Origin: an uncultured bacterium
GTDB taxonomy: Bacteria; Patescibacteriota; Minisyncoccia; Phycocordibacterales; UBA9973
DNA length: 64,000 nucleotides
Reading direction: 5' to 3'
Assembly: GCA_903825255.1 (NCBI GenBank)
Contig: CAIJZZ010000030.1
Span: 25,290-89,289 of the forward strand
In this document: piece after piece, positions 57,113 through 64,000 of the stretch
Layout: each line of letters opens with the position of its first letter
Numbering within the stretch: the first letter of the stretch is position 1
Program-made: the position numbers and the translations under genes
The notes under the pieces: model-generated
Database searches by the model: none
Seen by the model: only the letters and a program-made list of their open reading frames with translations
What the model was told of the DNA's origin: nothing

Positions 57113-58813
57113 TTATTGTTTAAAATATTCTGGCGTATTTGTCGACATCCAATCTATCAATTGTCGCATAACAAAAGGTGCACCTACTCCGTTTGTGGAT
57201 GGGCCAGCCTCCATCATTATAATGAAAGAATATTTAGGATTTTGATAGGGAAAAAATCCCATAATCCAAGAGTTAACTTTATTTTTTGACACACCGAGCT
57301 GAGCCGTACCAGTTTTTGAGGCCATTTGCACATAAGGAACATTAATAGCAATAGAAGTACCACTTGTGACACTACCTCGCATTCCTTGATGAATTATATC
57401 AAAATAATTTTTACTTAAATTAACATTCGAAACTTTAGCTTCAGCCACTTTATCATTTAAAATAAAATGTGGAGTTACTAATTTACCATAGTTGGCAAGT
57501 GCTCCAGCTGCTCGGACCATTTGAAGTGGCGTCACTTGAAAACCATATTGGCCAATGGCAGTGTGGTAAGTATCTCCAATACGCCATGGATCTCCTGGAA
57601 AATTTTTCTCTTTCCATTCTGGACTTGGTATAGTACCAGCTACTTCATCTGGTAGATCGACACCTGTTTTTGTACCAATATCAAAAAGTTTTGCATATTT
57701 TTCAAGATTTGCTATACCCAAACCTTTTTGATCTTGATAGCCTCCTCCGATTTCATAAAAATAAACGTCACAAGAGACAGTGATTGCTTGAATCATATCT
57801 ACCCAGCCATTGACTCGCCAGTCTTTGAAAACAGTTTTTTTAGTAGGATCATATGGATTAGGAATAGAAATTGAGCCAGTGGATAGAATTTTTTTTGTGG
57901 GATCAATCACGCCTTCGTTTAGTGCACCGAGGGCAAAGAAAGGTTTGACGATTGAACCCGGAGTATAAAGCCCAGATAGAGTTCTGTCCATAAATATTTT
58001 TCGACTATCATTAAAATAATTTTTAATAGTTGTAGCATCTTTACCGTCAGATAAAATATTTGAATCATATTCAGGATAACTTACGGAAGTTATTATTTCT
58101 CCAGTATTTACGTCCATTATTATTCCAGCACCACCTTTAAAAGAATAAGTGTTGGAAATTTTTTTAATCTGATTAAATAATTGTGTTTGAATACGGGAAT
58201 CAAGTGTGGTAACTAAGTCAGTACCTCTTTTTGGAATATTAGTTGTATTTTCAGATTGGATTTTTTTATGGGCATCAATCTCAACAATCTTCATTCCATT
58301 TATACCTTTTAATTGATCATTGTATTGTTTTTCTAGGCCATCTTTGCCTATAAATTCACTTTGCCAATAATTTCCAGATTTATCTTGTTTAGGATAACTT
58401 ATATACCCTAGTACATGTGAAAAACCATTTAATAAATAAGTACGAATTGGAAAACCGTCTACTATATCACCTTTTTTATTCCAAACAAGTTCTTTTTTGT
58501 TTCGATCATAGATTATTCCCCTATCAGCAAAAATTATTTGTTTTTGAAGAGTATTATTCTGACTTTTTGTAAAATAGGCTTCTCCTTTTTGTATTTGCAA
58601 GTATCCAAGTCTGGCTGAAAAAGTTAATATAAAGAATAAAAAAGAAATACCTAAAAATAAAATTGTTCTTTTGGAAATAGGTTTTTCGATTCTGCCTTCG
58701 AATTGTTGAGTATCAAAATTTTCTAAATTTTTTGAATCCAAAAAAATCTCGTCTGCTTCTACAAAAAAGTTGGCATTTTTTATTTTATTTTTTCTTAATA
58801 TTTTTTTAAACAT
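57113..58813 (-). CDS. Penicillin-binding protein 2 (class B transpeptidase)
   Basis: 566 aa. One N-terminal transmembrane helix (ILFLGISFLFFILTFSARLGYL), a dimerisation/pedestal region with RGIIYDRNKKELVWN, and a transpeptidase domain. The domain has TPGSIVKPFFALGAL (SxxK), an expected SxN in the SCDVYFYEIG segment and the KTGTAQLG motif. It cross-links peptidoglycan, in the PBP2/SpoVD family, and is a likely partner of a SEDS polymerase. The length is that of PBP2 rather than FtsI. A small membrane gene precedes it. Confidence 0.92.
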   Translation of the reverse strand: MFKKILRKNKIKNANFFVEADEIFLDSKNLENFDTQQFEGRIEKPISKRTILFLGISFLFFILTFSARLGYLQIQKGEAYFTKSQNNTLQKQIIFADRGIIYDRNKKELVWNKKGDIVDGFPIRTYLLNGFSHVLGYISYPKQDKSGNYWQSEFIGKDGLEKQYNDQLKGINGMKIVEIDAHKKIQSENTTNIPKRGTDLVTTLDSRIQTQLFNQIKKISNTYSFKGGAGIIMDVNTGEIITSVSYPEYDSNILSDGKDATTIKNYFNDSRKIFMDRTLSGLYTPGSIVKPFFALGALNEGVIDPTKKILSTGSISIPNPYDPTKKTVFKDWRVNGWVDMIQAITVSCDVYFYEIGGGYQDQKGLGIANLEKYAKLFDIGTKTGVDLPDEVAGTIPSPEWKEKNFPGDPWRIGDTYHTAIGQYGFQVTPLQMVRAAGALANYGKLVTPHFILNDKVAEAKVSNVNLSKNYFDIIHQGMRGSVTSGTSIAINVPYVQMASKTGTAQLGVSKNKVNSWIMGFFPYQNPKYSFIIMMEAGPSTNGVGAPFVMRQLIDWMSTNTPEYFKQ

Positions 58814-58826
58814 TTAATACTTGAAT

Positions 58827-59099
58827 TTATTTATTATTTGCATAAAATTTTAATTTCTTCTTAATCAATTCTAGCGCAATTAACACTAAAATAGAAGCAA
58901 GAAAGTAAATAAAAAATATATTGAAAAATCTAGCCTCTTTTACTCCATAAAGCAGATCTGTTAAAAGGAATATGATGACTGCTTCCCAAAAAATAGAAAA
59001 AATTACCATACCGATTAAAGCTAAAATTATTGATATCCAAAAAGGCATAAACAGTATAGAAAATAACAATATTATTGTGAATAAAATTCTTTTTACCAT
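58827..59099 (-). CDS. Small multi-helix membrane protein upstream of PBP2
   Basis: 90 aa with three hydrophobic helices (ILFTIILLFSILFMPF, IILALIGMVIFSIFWEAVIIFLL, FFNIFFIYFLASILVLIALEL) and a basic tail. Its place before a class B PBP gene resembles mreD in elongation operons, but it is shorter than MreD and I see no supporting motif. A TAAGAT box lies 6 nt before its ATG, so it may start the operon. Confidence 0.65.
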   Translation of the reverse strand: MVKRILFTIILLFSILFMPFWISIILALIGMVIFSIFWEAVIIFLLTDLLYGVKEARFFNIFFIYFLASILVLIALELIKKKLKFYANNK

Positions 59100-59134
59100 A
59101 AATTTATCTTACACCTTTTATTTTAAATTTGTTC

Positions 59135-59163
59135 TTTACAAAATAACATTCTTATGTTAGTAT
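59135..59163 (+). promoter_or_regulatory. Promoter of the sigma-70 gene
   Basis: TTTACA, 17 bp, TAGTAT. It leaves a leader of about 70 nt with no clear fold, unlike the leaderless majority. Confidence 0.5.
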
Positions 59164-59237
59164 ATTAAACAGAAATAGTGCGTATTTTGTTATTTAAAAA
59201 ATAATTTTAGTTAATAATAACTTTAAATTTATATACA

Positions 59238-60104
59238 ATGAGACAATTAAAAATTACAAAAAAAATTACTAGTAGAGAAATCGCTAGTTTGGACAATTAC
59301 CTTCAGGATATTGGTAAAATCGATTTAATCACTGCAGAAGAAGAGGTTGTTTTGGCTCAGAGAATTAAACAAGGCGACAAGGAGGCTTTGGATAAACTAA
59401 CTAAAGCCAATCTAAGATTCGTGGTATCTGTTGCAAAACAGTATCAAAATCAAGGTTTAACACTACCAGACCTAATCAATGAAGGAAATCTTGGGCTTAT
59501 CAAGGCGGCACAACGTTTTGATGAAACCAGAGGTTTCAAATTCATATCCTATGCAGTTTGGTGGATACGTCAATCAATTCTACAAGGTATTGCAGAAAGT
59601 TCAAGGATTGTGAGATTACCCTTAAATAAAGTAGGCTCCTTGAATAAAATAACAAAAGAAACCAATAAATTAGAGCAATCTTTGTCTAGAAAACCAAGTG
59701 CTTATGAAATTTCGGAAGCGCTTGAGGTAAAAGTAGGTGAGATAAATGATATACAAAGAATTTCTAAAAAAAGCGTATCTTTGTCTTCACTATTAAGTAG
59801 CGATAGCCCTGATACAGTGGAGGATACAATCCCCGCTGAACAAAGTTTCAATACTGATTCTAATCTCATTTATCAATCTCTTCAAAAAGAGATTAAAAGA
59901 GTTCTAACTACTCTTTCAGAAAGAGAAGCAAAAGTTTTAGTAATGTATTATGGTTTAAATAATAACACTGCTATTACTTTGGAGGAAATTGGGGAAAAAT
60001 TTAATATGACTCGAGAGAGAGTCAGACAAATAAGAGAAAAAGCGATCAGACGATTAAAATATCCGTCAAGAAGCGCGATGCTTAAAACCTTTTTAGGTCA
60101 GTAA
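59238..60104 (+). CDS. Sigma-70 family RNA polymerase sigma factor, Bacteroidota-like
   Basis: 288 aa, short RpoD-like with regions 1.2, 2, 3 and 4. Region 2 reads RFVVSVAKQYQNQGLTLPDLINEGNLGLIKAAQRF and AVWWIRQSILQG. Region 4 has LEEIGEKFNMTRERVRQIREKAIRRLK. The start (MRQLKITKKITSRE) and ending (SAMLKTFLGQ) closely recall the primary sigma factor of Bacteroidota (MRQLKITK ... SxxLKTYLG). A normal Parcubacteria RpoD is larger. It may therefore be a transferred alternative sigma or a replacement. The assignment to Bacteroidota is from memory; phylogeny would decide. Confidence 0.85.
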   Translation: MRQLKITKKITSREIASLDNYLQDIGKIDLITAEEEVVLAQRIKQGDKEALDKLTKANLRFVVSVAKQYQNQGLTLPDLINEGNLGLIKAAQRFDETRGFKFISYAVWWIRQSILQGIAESSRIVRLPLNKVGSLNKITKETNKLEQSLSRKPSAYEISEALEVKVGEINDIQRISKKSVSLSSLLSSDSPDTVEDTIPAEQSFNTDSNLIYQSLQKEIKRVLTTLSEREAKVLVMYYGLNNNTAITLEEIGEKFNMTRERVRQIREKAIRRLKYPSRSAMLKTFLGQ

Positions 60105-60111
60105 AATATCT

Positions 60112-60141
60112 ATCCTGTTATTAAATTAACAGGATTTTTTT
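60112..60141 (+). terminator. Terminator after the sigma factor gene
   Basis: ATCCTGTTA / TAACAGGAT, a perfect 9-bp stem with a TTAAAT loop, then a T-run of six or seven. Confidence 0.88.
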
Positions 60142-60148
60142 ATGCAAA

Positions 60149-60949
60149 TTAAAAAATTTTACGCCAAATATATCTTAAAATTAAGAAAATAATTAAAGCT
60201 AAAATACCATAGAAAACGATTTTATTATTGAAAATAAAAGAAACGAGAGTAAAAAAGAAAAATTCTACATATTTAAAAGGTTTTAAAAAAGCATTATTAT
60301 TTGTTTTTGTATTTTTTGCAGCATCGATTTTTTTTATTTCATTATTTACCGCAGTTTTATTAGTTTCCGCTATTTTACCGGTATTCTCTCTTAATTTATC
60401 TAAGACACCGACAGTATTATTTACTGGGGTAGAAATATAATTTGGTGTTAAATTTTGAGCAGTATCAGTTATTTTTTGAATTAAATTAGGACTATTATCG
60501 ATAACTGTCTTTGAATCAGTTTTAGGTATAATGATTTTTTTTGATACAGTTCTGGTGCTTTTTTCCGTTTCATTTTGAGCTAAATATACGTCTTCATATG
60601 TATCTTTTGAAATAAGAAATCGAGCATTTTCAATTTTAGCAAAAATAACATGGTCTCCAGCAGTCACAGTCCAGCTGATGAATATATCTTTTACACCTTT
60701 AGTTGTAATAGAAAAATCTTTTTTGCCTAAGAAAGTAGTATTATCAAAAAATGTAACTGTACCTAAAAGTTCTTTTTGATCTGGATTAAAGACTAAAGTA
60801 TAAATATTTATTTTATCTCCTTCTTCGAATGGGTCTTTAGAATACCAAATATTGCCTGGCACAAAACCGGCATTAGAAGATTGAGCTTGTGTTTTTAATA
60901 TAGGTAAAAGAAATAATATTACAAACAAAATAACTGAAAATTTCTTCAT
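60149..60949 (-). CDS. Secreted, C-terminally anchored beta-domain protein
   Basis: 266 aa from MKKFSVILFVILFLLPILKTQAQS, a signal peptide. The frame is open 27 residues further, but the promoter -10 (60957-60965) sits 7 nt before this ATG. Residues about 30-130 form a CARDB-like beta domain (IWYSKDPFEEGDKINIYTLVFNPDQKELLGTVTFFDN). A Thr/Asn-rich linker leads to a C-terminal transmembrane helix (IVFYGILALIIFLILRY) and a basic end. It is probably displayed on the outside of the membrane. The function is unknown. It is divergent from the CDF gene. Confidence 0.75.
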   Translation of the reverse strand: MKKFSVILFVILFLLPILKTQAQSSNAGFVPGNIWYSKDPFEEGDKINIYTLVFNPDQKELLGTVTFFDNTTFLGKKDFSITTKGVKDIFISWTVTAGDHVIFAKIENARFLISKDTYEDVYLAQNETEKSTRTVSKKIIIPKTDSKTVIDNSPNLIQKITDTAQNLTPNYISTPVNNTVGVLDKLRENTGKIAETNKTAVNNEIKKIDAAKNTKTNNNAFLKPFKYVEFFFFTLVSFIFNNKIVFYGILALIIFLILRYIWRKIF

Positions 60950-60956
60950 AAAAATA

Positions 60957-60965
60957 ATTATAACA
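60957..60965 (-). promoter_or_regulatory. Extended -10 promoter of the secreted protein gene
   Basis: On the reverse strand TGtTATAAT, 7 nt before the ATG at 60949. It decides that start. Confidence 0.6.
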
Positions 60966-60974
60966 ATAATGTAG

Positions 60975-60980
60975 TATAAT
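60975..60980 (+). promoter_or_regulatory. -10 element of the CDF transporter gene
   Basis: TATAAT, 7 nt before the ATG at 60988. It is divergent from the promoter on the other strand, only 10 bp away. Confidence 0.5.
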
Positions 60981-60987
60981 AGTAAAT

Positions 60988-61995
60988 ATGTCACATAGAG
61001 TAGAAGGTAGCAGATCAGTAGTCGTGGCACTCTTTGGTAATATTTTTGTTACGATTATAAAGACAATAGTCGCTGTTTTTTCTAGTTCAGCCAGTATGTT
61101 TGCTGAAAGTGTGCATAGTTTTGCAGATACCTTAAATCAATCTTTATTATTAATTGGTTTAAAAAGATCAAGAAAACCAGCGGATAAATCTCGCGGCTAT
61201 GGCTATGGTATTGAAAGATTTTTTTGGTCTTTAATATCAGCCTGTGGAATTCTTTTTATTGGTGCGGGGGTTACAGTGTACCATTCAGTAGATTCTTTAA
61301 TACACCATTCAGCTGACAATATTCATGATTTTAATTATTATATTATTTTGATTTTATGTATTGCTTTTGTCGTTGAAGGTATTACTTTATCAATAGCTTT
61401 AAAAGAATTAAGAGGTAAAAGAAAACTTTCTTTAAAAACTTTTGATGATGTAGACCCCGTGACTCTAGCTGTAGTTTATGAAGATGGAGCGGCTGTCCTC
61501 GGTGTTATCGTCGCACTAGGAGCTCAATTTTTAATGCATTTTACAGGTAATAATATTTATGACTCAATTGGTGGAATAATTGTCGGACTTATCTTAGCTT
61601 TTTTAGCAATTTTGCTTATTGTAAAAAATCATCAATATATCATAGGTAAATCATTAAATAAAAAAATCACAGAAGAAATAATCGAATTTTTATTAGAAGA
61701 TCCTTGCATAGAAAATATTTTAGATTTTAAATCTGTGGCTGTAGATATAAATAAATATAGAATATATACCACCGTAGAATGGAATGGTTCCCCTCTTTAT
61801 GAAGAAATCTATGATGCGGGAGATCTCAAAGAAGAATTTGATATCATCAAAAATGATTTTAGAAAATTTGCAAAATTAATGTTTAAGACTACCGACCGAA
61901 TTCCTCGATTGGTCGGCAGTCATATTGATAAAATTGAGAAAAAAATAAAAGAAAGATTTCCTCAAATCTCATATGTAGATATAGAAATCAATTAA
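60988..61995 (+). CDS. Cation diffusion facilitator transporter
   Basis: 335 aa. Five or six helices start at VVVALFGNIFVTIIKTIVAVFSSSASMFAESVHSFADTLNQ, carrying the HxxxD metal motif. A second acidic pair lies in VYEDGAAVLGVIVALG, where most CDFs have HxxxD. The C-terminal cytosolic domain (about 225-335) is the small ferredoxin-like metal-sensing domain. CDFs export zinc, iron or manganese by proton exchange. With seven zinc-ribbon proteins in the window, zinc handling is an attractive link, but it is only inference. Confidence 0.9.
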   Translation: MSHRVEGSRSVVVALFGNIFVTIIKTIVAVFSSSASMFAESVHSFADTLNQSLLLIGLKRSRKPADKSRGYGYGIERFFWSLISACGILFIGAGVTVYHSVDSLIHHSADNIHDFNYYIILILCIAFVVEGITLSIALKELRGKRKLSLKTFDDVDPVTLAVVYEDGAAVLGVIVALGAQFLMHFTGNNIYDSIGGIIVGLILAFLAILLIVKNHQYIIGKSLNKKITEEIIEFLLEDPCIENILDFKSVAVDINKYRIYTTVEWNGSPLYEEIYDAGDLKEEFDIIKNDFRKFAKLMFKTTDRIPRLVGSHIDKIEKKIKERFPQISYVDIEIN

Positions 61996-62003
61996 ATTAG
62001 TTT

Positions 62004-63092
62004 TTATAATTTTGTTTCAGTTGTAAGATTTGGTTCTGTATTAACCAATATTATATTAAATCTTAAACGTCCGATAATTTGTCCTGATTGTGTTTTGACA
62101 TTTACTCGCCATTTACCAGGATTTAAATTTGAACGCAAAGAATATGTTCGAAAACCTTGATCACGTCCACCTACGACTGGCAAATTTATTTCGGAATCAC
62201 TTATCCATTTTTTTTGTTTTTGATCATAATATTGCCATTCATGAATAATGGTTAAATTTAAATCAGTCGGAGAAAAAATAGCACTATATGCATAAATTAA
62301 AGAATTAGGTGCTTCTTTAAAGTCTGGATAAAGTTTAAAATAATTTTTCCAACCAGATTCTTCATAAGTAACATTATAATTACCGGCTGGATTTCTTTTT
62401 ACTGTATAGAAAATACCGGCATCTTTAAGAGAAAGTGGAATAGGGGGAATTAAATTTGTAAAATATAGAAAATTAATAATAAATGAAATTCCTATAATAG
62501 CAGAAACAATCATTTTTTTAGTACCAATAAACTCACTTTTTTTAAAATAAAATAAAATAAAAATAAAAAGAGTTATGAAGATTATACTTATAATTCCAGA
62601 GAATAAAAATACTAAAGGACCAATTTTATGCAAGGTTACAGGTACTAAAAAAATAGCAAAGGAATAGATAGAAAGGAAAAACAAGCTTATTTGAAAGCTA
62701 AATCTTACATAATGACGTTTAAATTTTTCATTAGCTATAAAAGCTAGAATCAAAAGAAGAATAAATGGCCAATTAACAAAAATATCAGTACTGCGGAAAT
62801 AAAAAACCAGATATGTAGACAAAATACCTCCAAAGAAAAATTGTAATATGTTTACATACCAAAAATGTGCCTTGCTTGGGTTATTCTCATCCCCTTCGCC
62901 TTTCTCTTGAATGTGAATTAACATGATAAATAAGCCAACTATTAAAAGATGTCCTAATATCCAAGCATTTTCCCAAAGAGTATCAACACGTTTCAAGGTG
63001 AATGCATCAAAAACGAATCCTAAAATTAAGGAAAAAGAAGAAATTGGTCTCTCAAAACGTTTATAAAAATTGCGAGTTCTCTCTAAAAGCAT
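62004..63092 (-). CDS. Membrane protein with C-terminal DUF2914 domain
   Basis: 362 aa from MLLERTRNFYKRF. Starting there puts a perfect TGtTATAAT box 6 nt upstream; a Met six residues earlier overlaps it. The N-terminal 220 residues have seven or eight membrane helices. The last 120 residues (DAGIFYTVKRNPAGNYNVTYEESGWKNYFKLYPDF ... INLPVVGGRDQGFRTYSLRSNLNPGKWRVNVKTQSGQIIGRLRF) match DUF2914, a beta-rich extracytoplasmic domain of unknown function. It converges with the CDF gene. Confidence 0.82.
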   Translation of the reverse strand: MLLERTRNFYKRFERPISSFSLILGFVFDAFTLKRVDTLWENAWILGHLLIVGLFIMLIHIQEKGEGDENNPSKAHFWYVNILQFFFGGILSTYLVFYFRSTDIFVNWPFILLLILAFIANEKFKRHYVRFSFQISLFFLSIYSFAIFLVPVTLHKIGPLVFLFSGIISIIFITLFIFILFYFKKSEFIGTKKMIVSAIIGISFIINFLYFTNLIPPIPLSLKDAGIFYTVKRNPAGNYNVTYEESGWKNYFKLYPDFKEAPNSLIYAYSAIFSPTDLNLTIIHEWQYYDQKQKKWISDSEINLPVVGGRDQGFRTYSLRSNLNPGKWRVNVKTQSGQIIGRLRFNIILVNTEPNLTTETKL

Positions 63093-63098
63093 TTTTGA

Positions 63099-63107
63099 AT
63101 TATAACA
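63099..63107 (-). promoter_or_regulatory. Extended -10 promoter of the DUF2914 gene
   Basis: On the reverse strand TGtTATAAT, 6 nt before the ATG at 63092. Confidence 0.6.
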
Positions 63108-63134
63108 CAATTTATCAAAAAATCCTTTAGAAAC

Positions 63135-63162
63135 TTGATTTTTCGATGATTGTATGTATAAT
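63135..63162 (+). promoter_or_regulatory. Promoter of the 62-aa gene
   Basis: TTGATT, 16 bp, TATAAT. The expected leader is about 30 nt. Confidence 0.5.
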
Positions 63163-63199
63163 TAAATAAAAATTATTAACCAAATAATTGTTCTTACAT

Positions 63200-63388
63200 A
63201 TGGAAAAAAACCATCACGACAAACATTATCCAGGAAGTTTTAGTAGAATTTTAAAAACTGGGATTGGAGAAAAAATAAATGAAAATAACGATCCAGGATA
63301 TTTCGATGAACCATGGACAACAGTATATTCCTTTGGGGATAATACGGTAGAAAATCGTGGTATATATGGACAGATTATCCACGAATAA
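63200..63388 (+). CDS. Hypothetical small protein
   Basis: 62 aa from MEKNHHDKHYPGSFSRILKTG; a TTG four codons earlier is also in frame. It is polar, His/Asn/Gly-rich, with no cysteine, membrane span or recognised domain (PGYFDEPWTTVYSFGDNTVENRGIYGQIIHE at the end). A clear promoter and a very strong terminator bracket it, supporting that it is a real gene. The function is unknown. Confidence 0.65.
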   Translation: MEKNHHDKHYPGSFSRILKTGIGEKINENNDPGYFDEPWTTVYSFGDNTVENRGIYGQIIHE

Positions 63389-63412
63389 AGCTTAGTTTAA
63401 GAAATTAAATTT

Positions 63413-63452
63413 AAAATCGTGGCTTTTGTAAATACAAAGGCCACGATTTTTT
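63413..63452 (+). terminator. Strong terminator after the 62-aa gene
   Basis: AAAATCGTGGC pairs with GCCACGATTTT around TTTTGTA / TACAAAG arms, with a T-run. It is probably also used by the convergent gene at 63470. Confidence 0.9.
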
Positions 63453-63469
63453 TATTTAAATAAATTTTA

Positions 63470-64000
63470 TTAATTAGACGCTTCACAGCCGACTCGAGCA
63501 TATTCTAAAATATTAAAATCTTTTGATGTATCTGGGATAAGAATTCCCTTTTCTTCGATTAAAGGATAACGTAATTTTTCTATACCAGTTTTTCCTGTTT
63601 TATAAATTTCTTTTTCTTGGCCACGTGAGCCCTCAACTGTGTAAGAAAAAATATCTGCAATAGTATTTTTTTCTAAGGTCCCAGAAATAGTGCCAGTATA
63701 GCCATTGGTCATATCCGGTCCTTTTTGAGTACCTTGTTTAGTGCCAGTTACTTTTGTACCAGCAATCGTTATATCAATAAATTCTGTTATATCATATGGT
63801 TCACTAAGTGTGGCTTCATGACTATAGGTGTAGCATTGTCGACCATCGGTTAAAGTAATGTTTGGTTGAATTTCTGGTAGTATTACGGTCTTTGTGTTTT
63901 CTGTAGATAATATTTTATCAACTAATTTTGGAACCCAAAACTTTTGAGTTATTAAGGCAAAAATACCTATAATTATTAAAATTAAAAGAAAAATTCTTAA
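63470..64000 (-). CDS. Membrane-anchored protein, 5'-truncated by window end
   Basis: The reverse frame is open from 63470 to the last base of the window, so the start lies beyond 64000. An internal ATG at 63712 exists but is not needed. The visible 176 residues start with a hydrophobic helix (FLLILIIIGIFALI), then IQPNITLTDGRQCYTYSHEATLSEPYDITEFIDITIAGTKVTGTKQG. The rest is beta-rich: GTISGTLEKNTIADIFSYTVEG and a final YARVGCEASN. Two cysteines remain in the exported part and could form a disulfide. The function is unknown. Confidence 0.7.
   Translation of the reverse strand, partial: LRIFLLILIIIGIFALITQKFWVPKLVDKILSTENTKTVILPEIQPNITLTDGRQCYTYSHEATLSEPYDITEFIDITIAGTKVTGTKQGTQKGPDMTNGYTGTISGTLEKNTIADIFSYTVEGSRGQEKEIYKTGKTGIEKLRYPLIEEKGILIPDTSKDFNILEYARVGCEASN

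Noticed and set aside
1-64000. UGA recoded as glycine or tryptophan
   Set aside because: All genes are full length when UGA is a stop, and conserved Gly/Trp positions are encoded by GGN/TGG. UGA looks unused rather than reassigned in this window.
1-64000. tRNA or rRNA genes in intergenic gaps
   Set aside because: No gap showed a cloverleaf with GTTCRANYC-like T arm or rRNA-like sequence; most gaps are shorter than 120 bp.

Overview
The window looks like chromosome from a Patescibacteria (CPR) genome, most likely a Parcubacteria-type lineage. The DNA is AT-rich and tightly packed. Proteins are short for their families (L13 of 117 aa, MetK of 325 aa, a DnaJ without zinc finger), and several genes are typical of that group: a baseplate-J-like surface protein, soluble VirD4/HerA-like ATPases, a PaaX/Cas2-like regulator and an archaeal-type AspRS. 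I name the phylum from recalled protein features, not from a marker-gene tree.

Layout. 1-912: end of a baseplate-J-like gene. 929-5067: infA-rpmJ-rpsM-rpsK-rpsD-rpoA-rplQ-rplM-rpsI, closed by a terminator. 5133-21945: grpE, dnaK and a short dnaJ, interleaved with four large Cys-rich paralogs (called ZRP1-4 here), an ABC exporter, a PaaX/Cas2-like regulator and two VirD4-like ATPases. 21951-25455: a membrane protein, agmatine-to-putrescine genes (aguB, aguA) and metK. 25458-40998: mostly housekeeping (cysS, rplU, recR, dnaB, trpS, prs, aspS, ribF domain, pepA, scpA/scpB). 40982-50557: a D,D-carboxypeptidase, three more ZRP genes (ZRP5-7), then mraY-ftsW-murG. 50560-64000: a lipoprotein behind a structured leader, gltX, an M23 peptidase, a double-hairpin element, rpmA/rplI, a CtpA-type protease, PBP2, a Bacteroidota-like sigma-70, a CDF transporter, a DUF2914 protein and a truncated membrane-anchored protein. 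No rRNA, tRNA, CRISPR array or insertion sequence was recognised.

The best candidate for an undescribed system is the ZRP family: seven paralogs of 555-585 aa, about 12 kb or 19% of the window. Each has a pair of zinc-ribbon modules at both ends. Between them lie two copies of a Cys/Asn/Ser-rich, 12-13-residue repeat block, each closed by a CIFNxQYSKEEY-like motif. Nearly all end in EVY. They occur as two tandem triplets (after grpE, and before mraY) plus one copy between the two VirD4-like ATPases. Their function is unknown.

Three genome-level signals also stand out. (1) None of 69 annotated genes ends in TGA (57 TAA, 12 TAG), and no gene needs TGA read as sense. (2) Many promoters are extended -10 boxes (TGnTATAAT-like) lying 6-7 nt before the start codon, implying leaderless mRNAs, and Shine-Dalgarno sequences are essentially absent. 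(3) Two families of GC-rich palindromic elements sit inside reading frames (a VirD4-like gene, metK, pepA) and at a broken ZRP start. The sigma factor and Prs look Bacteroidota-derived by recalled sequence.
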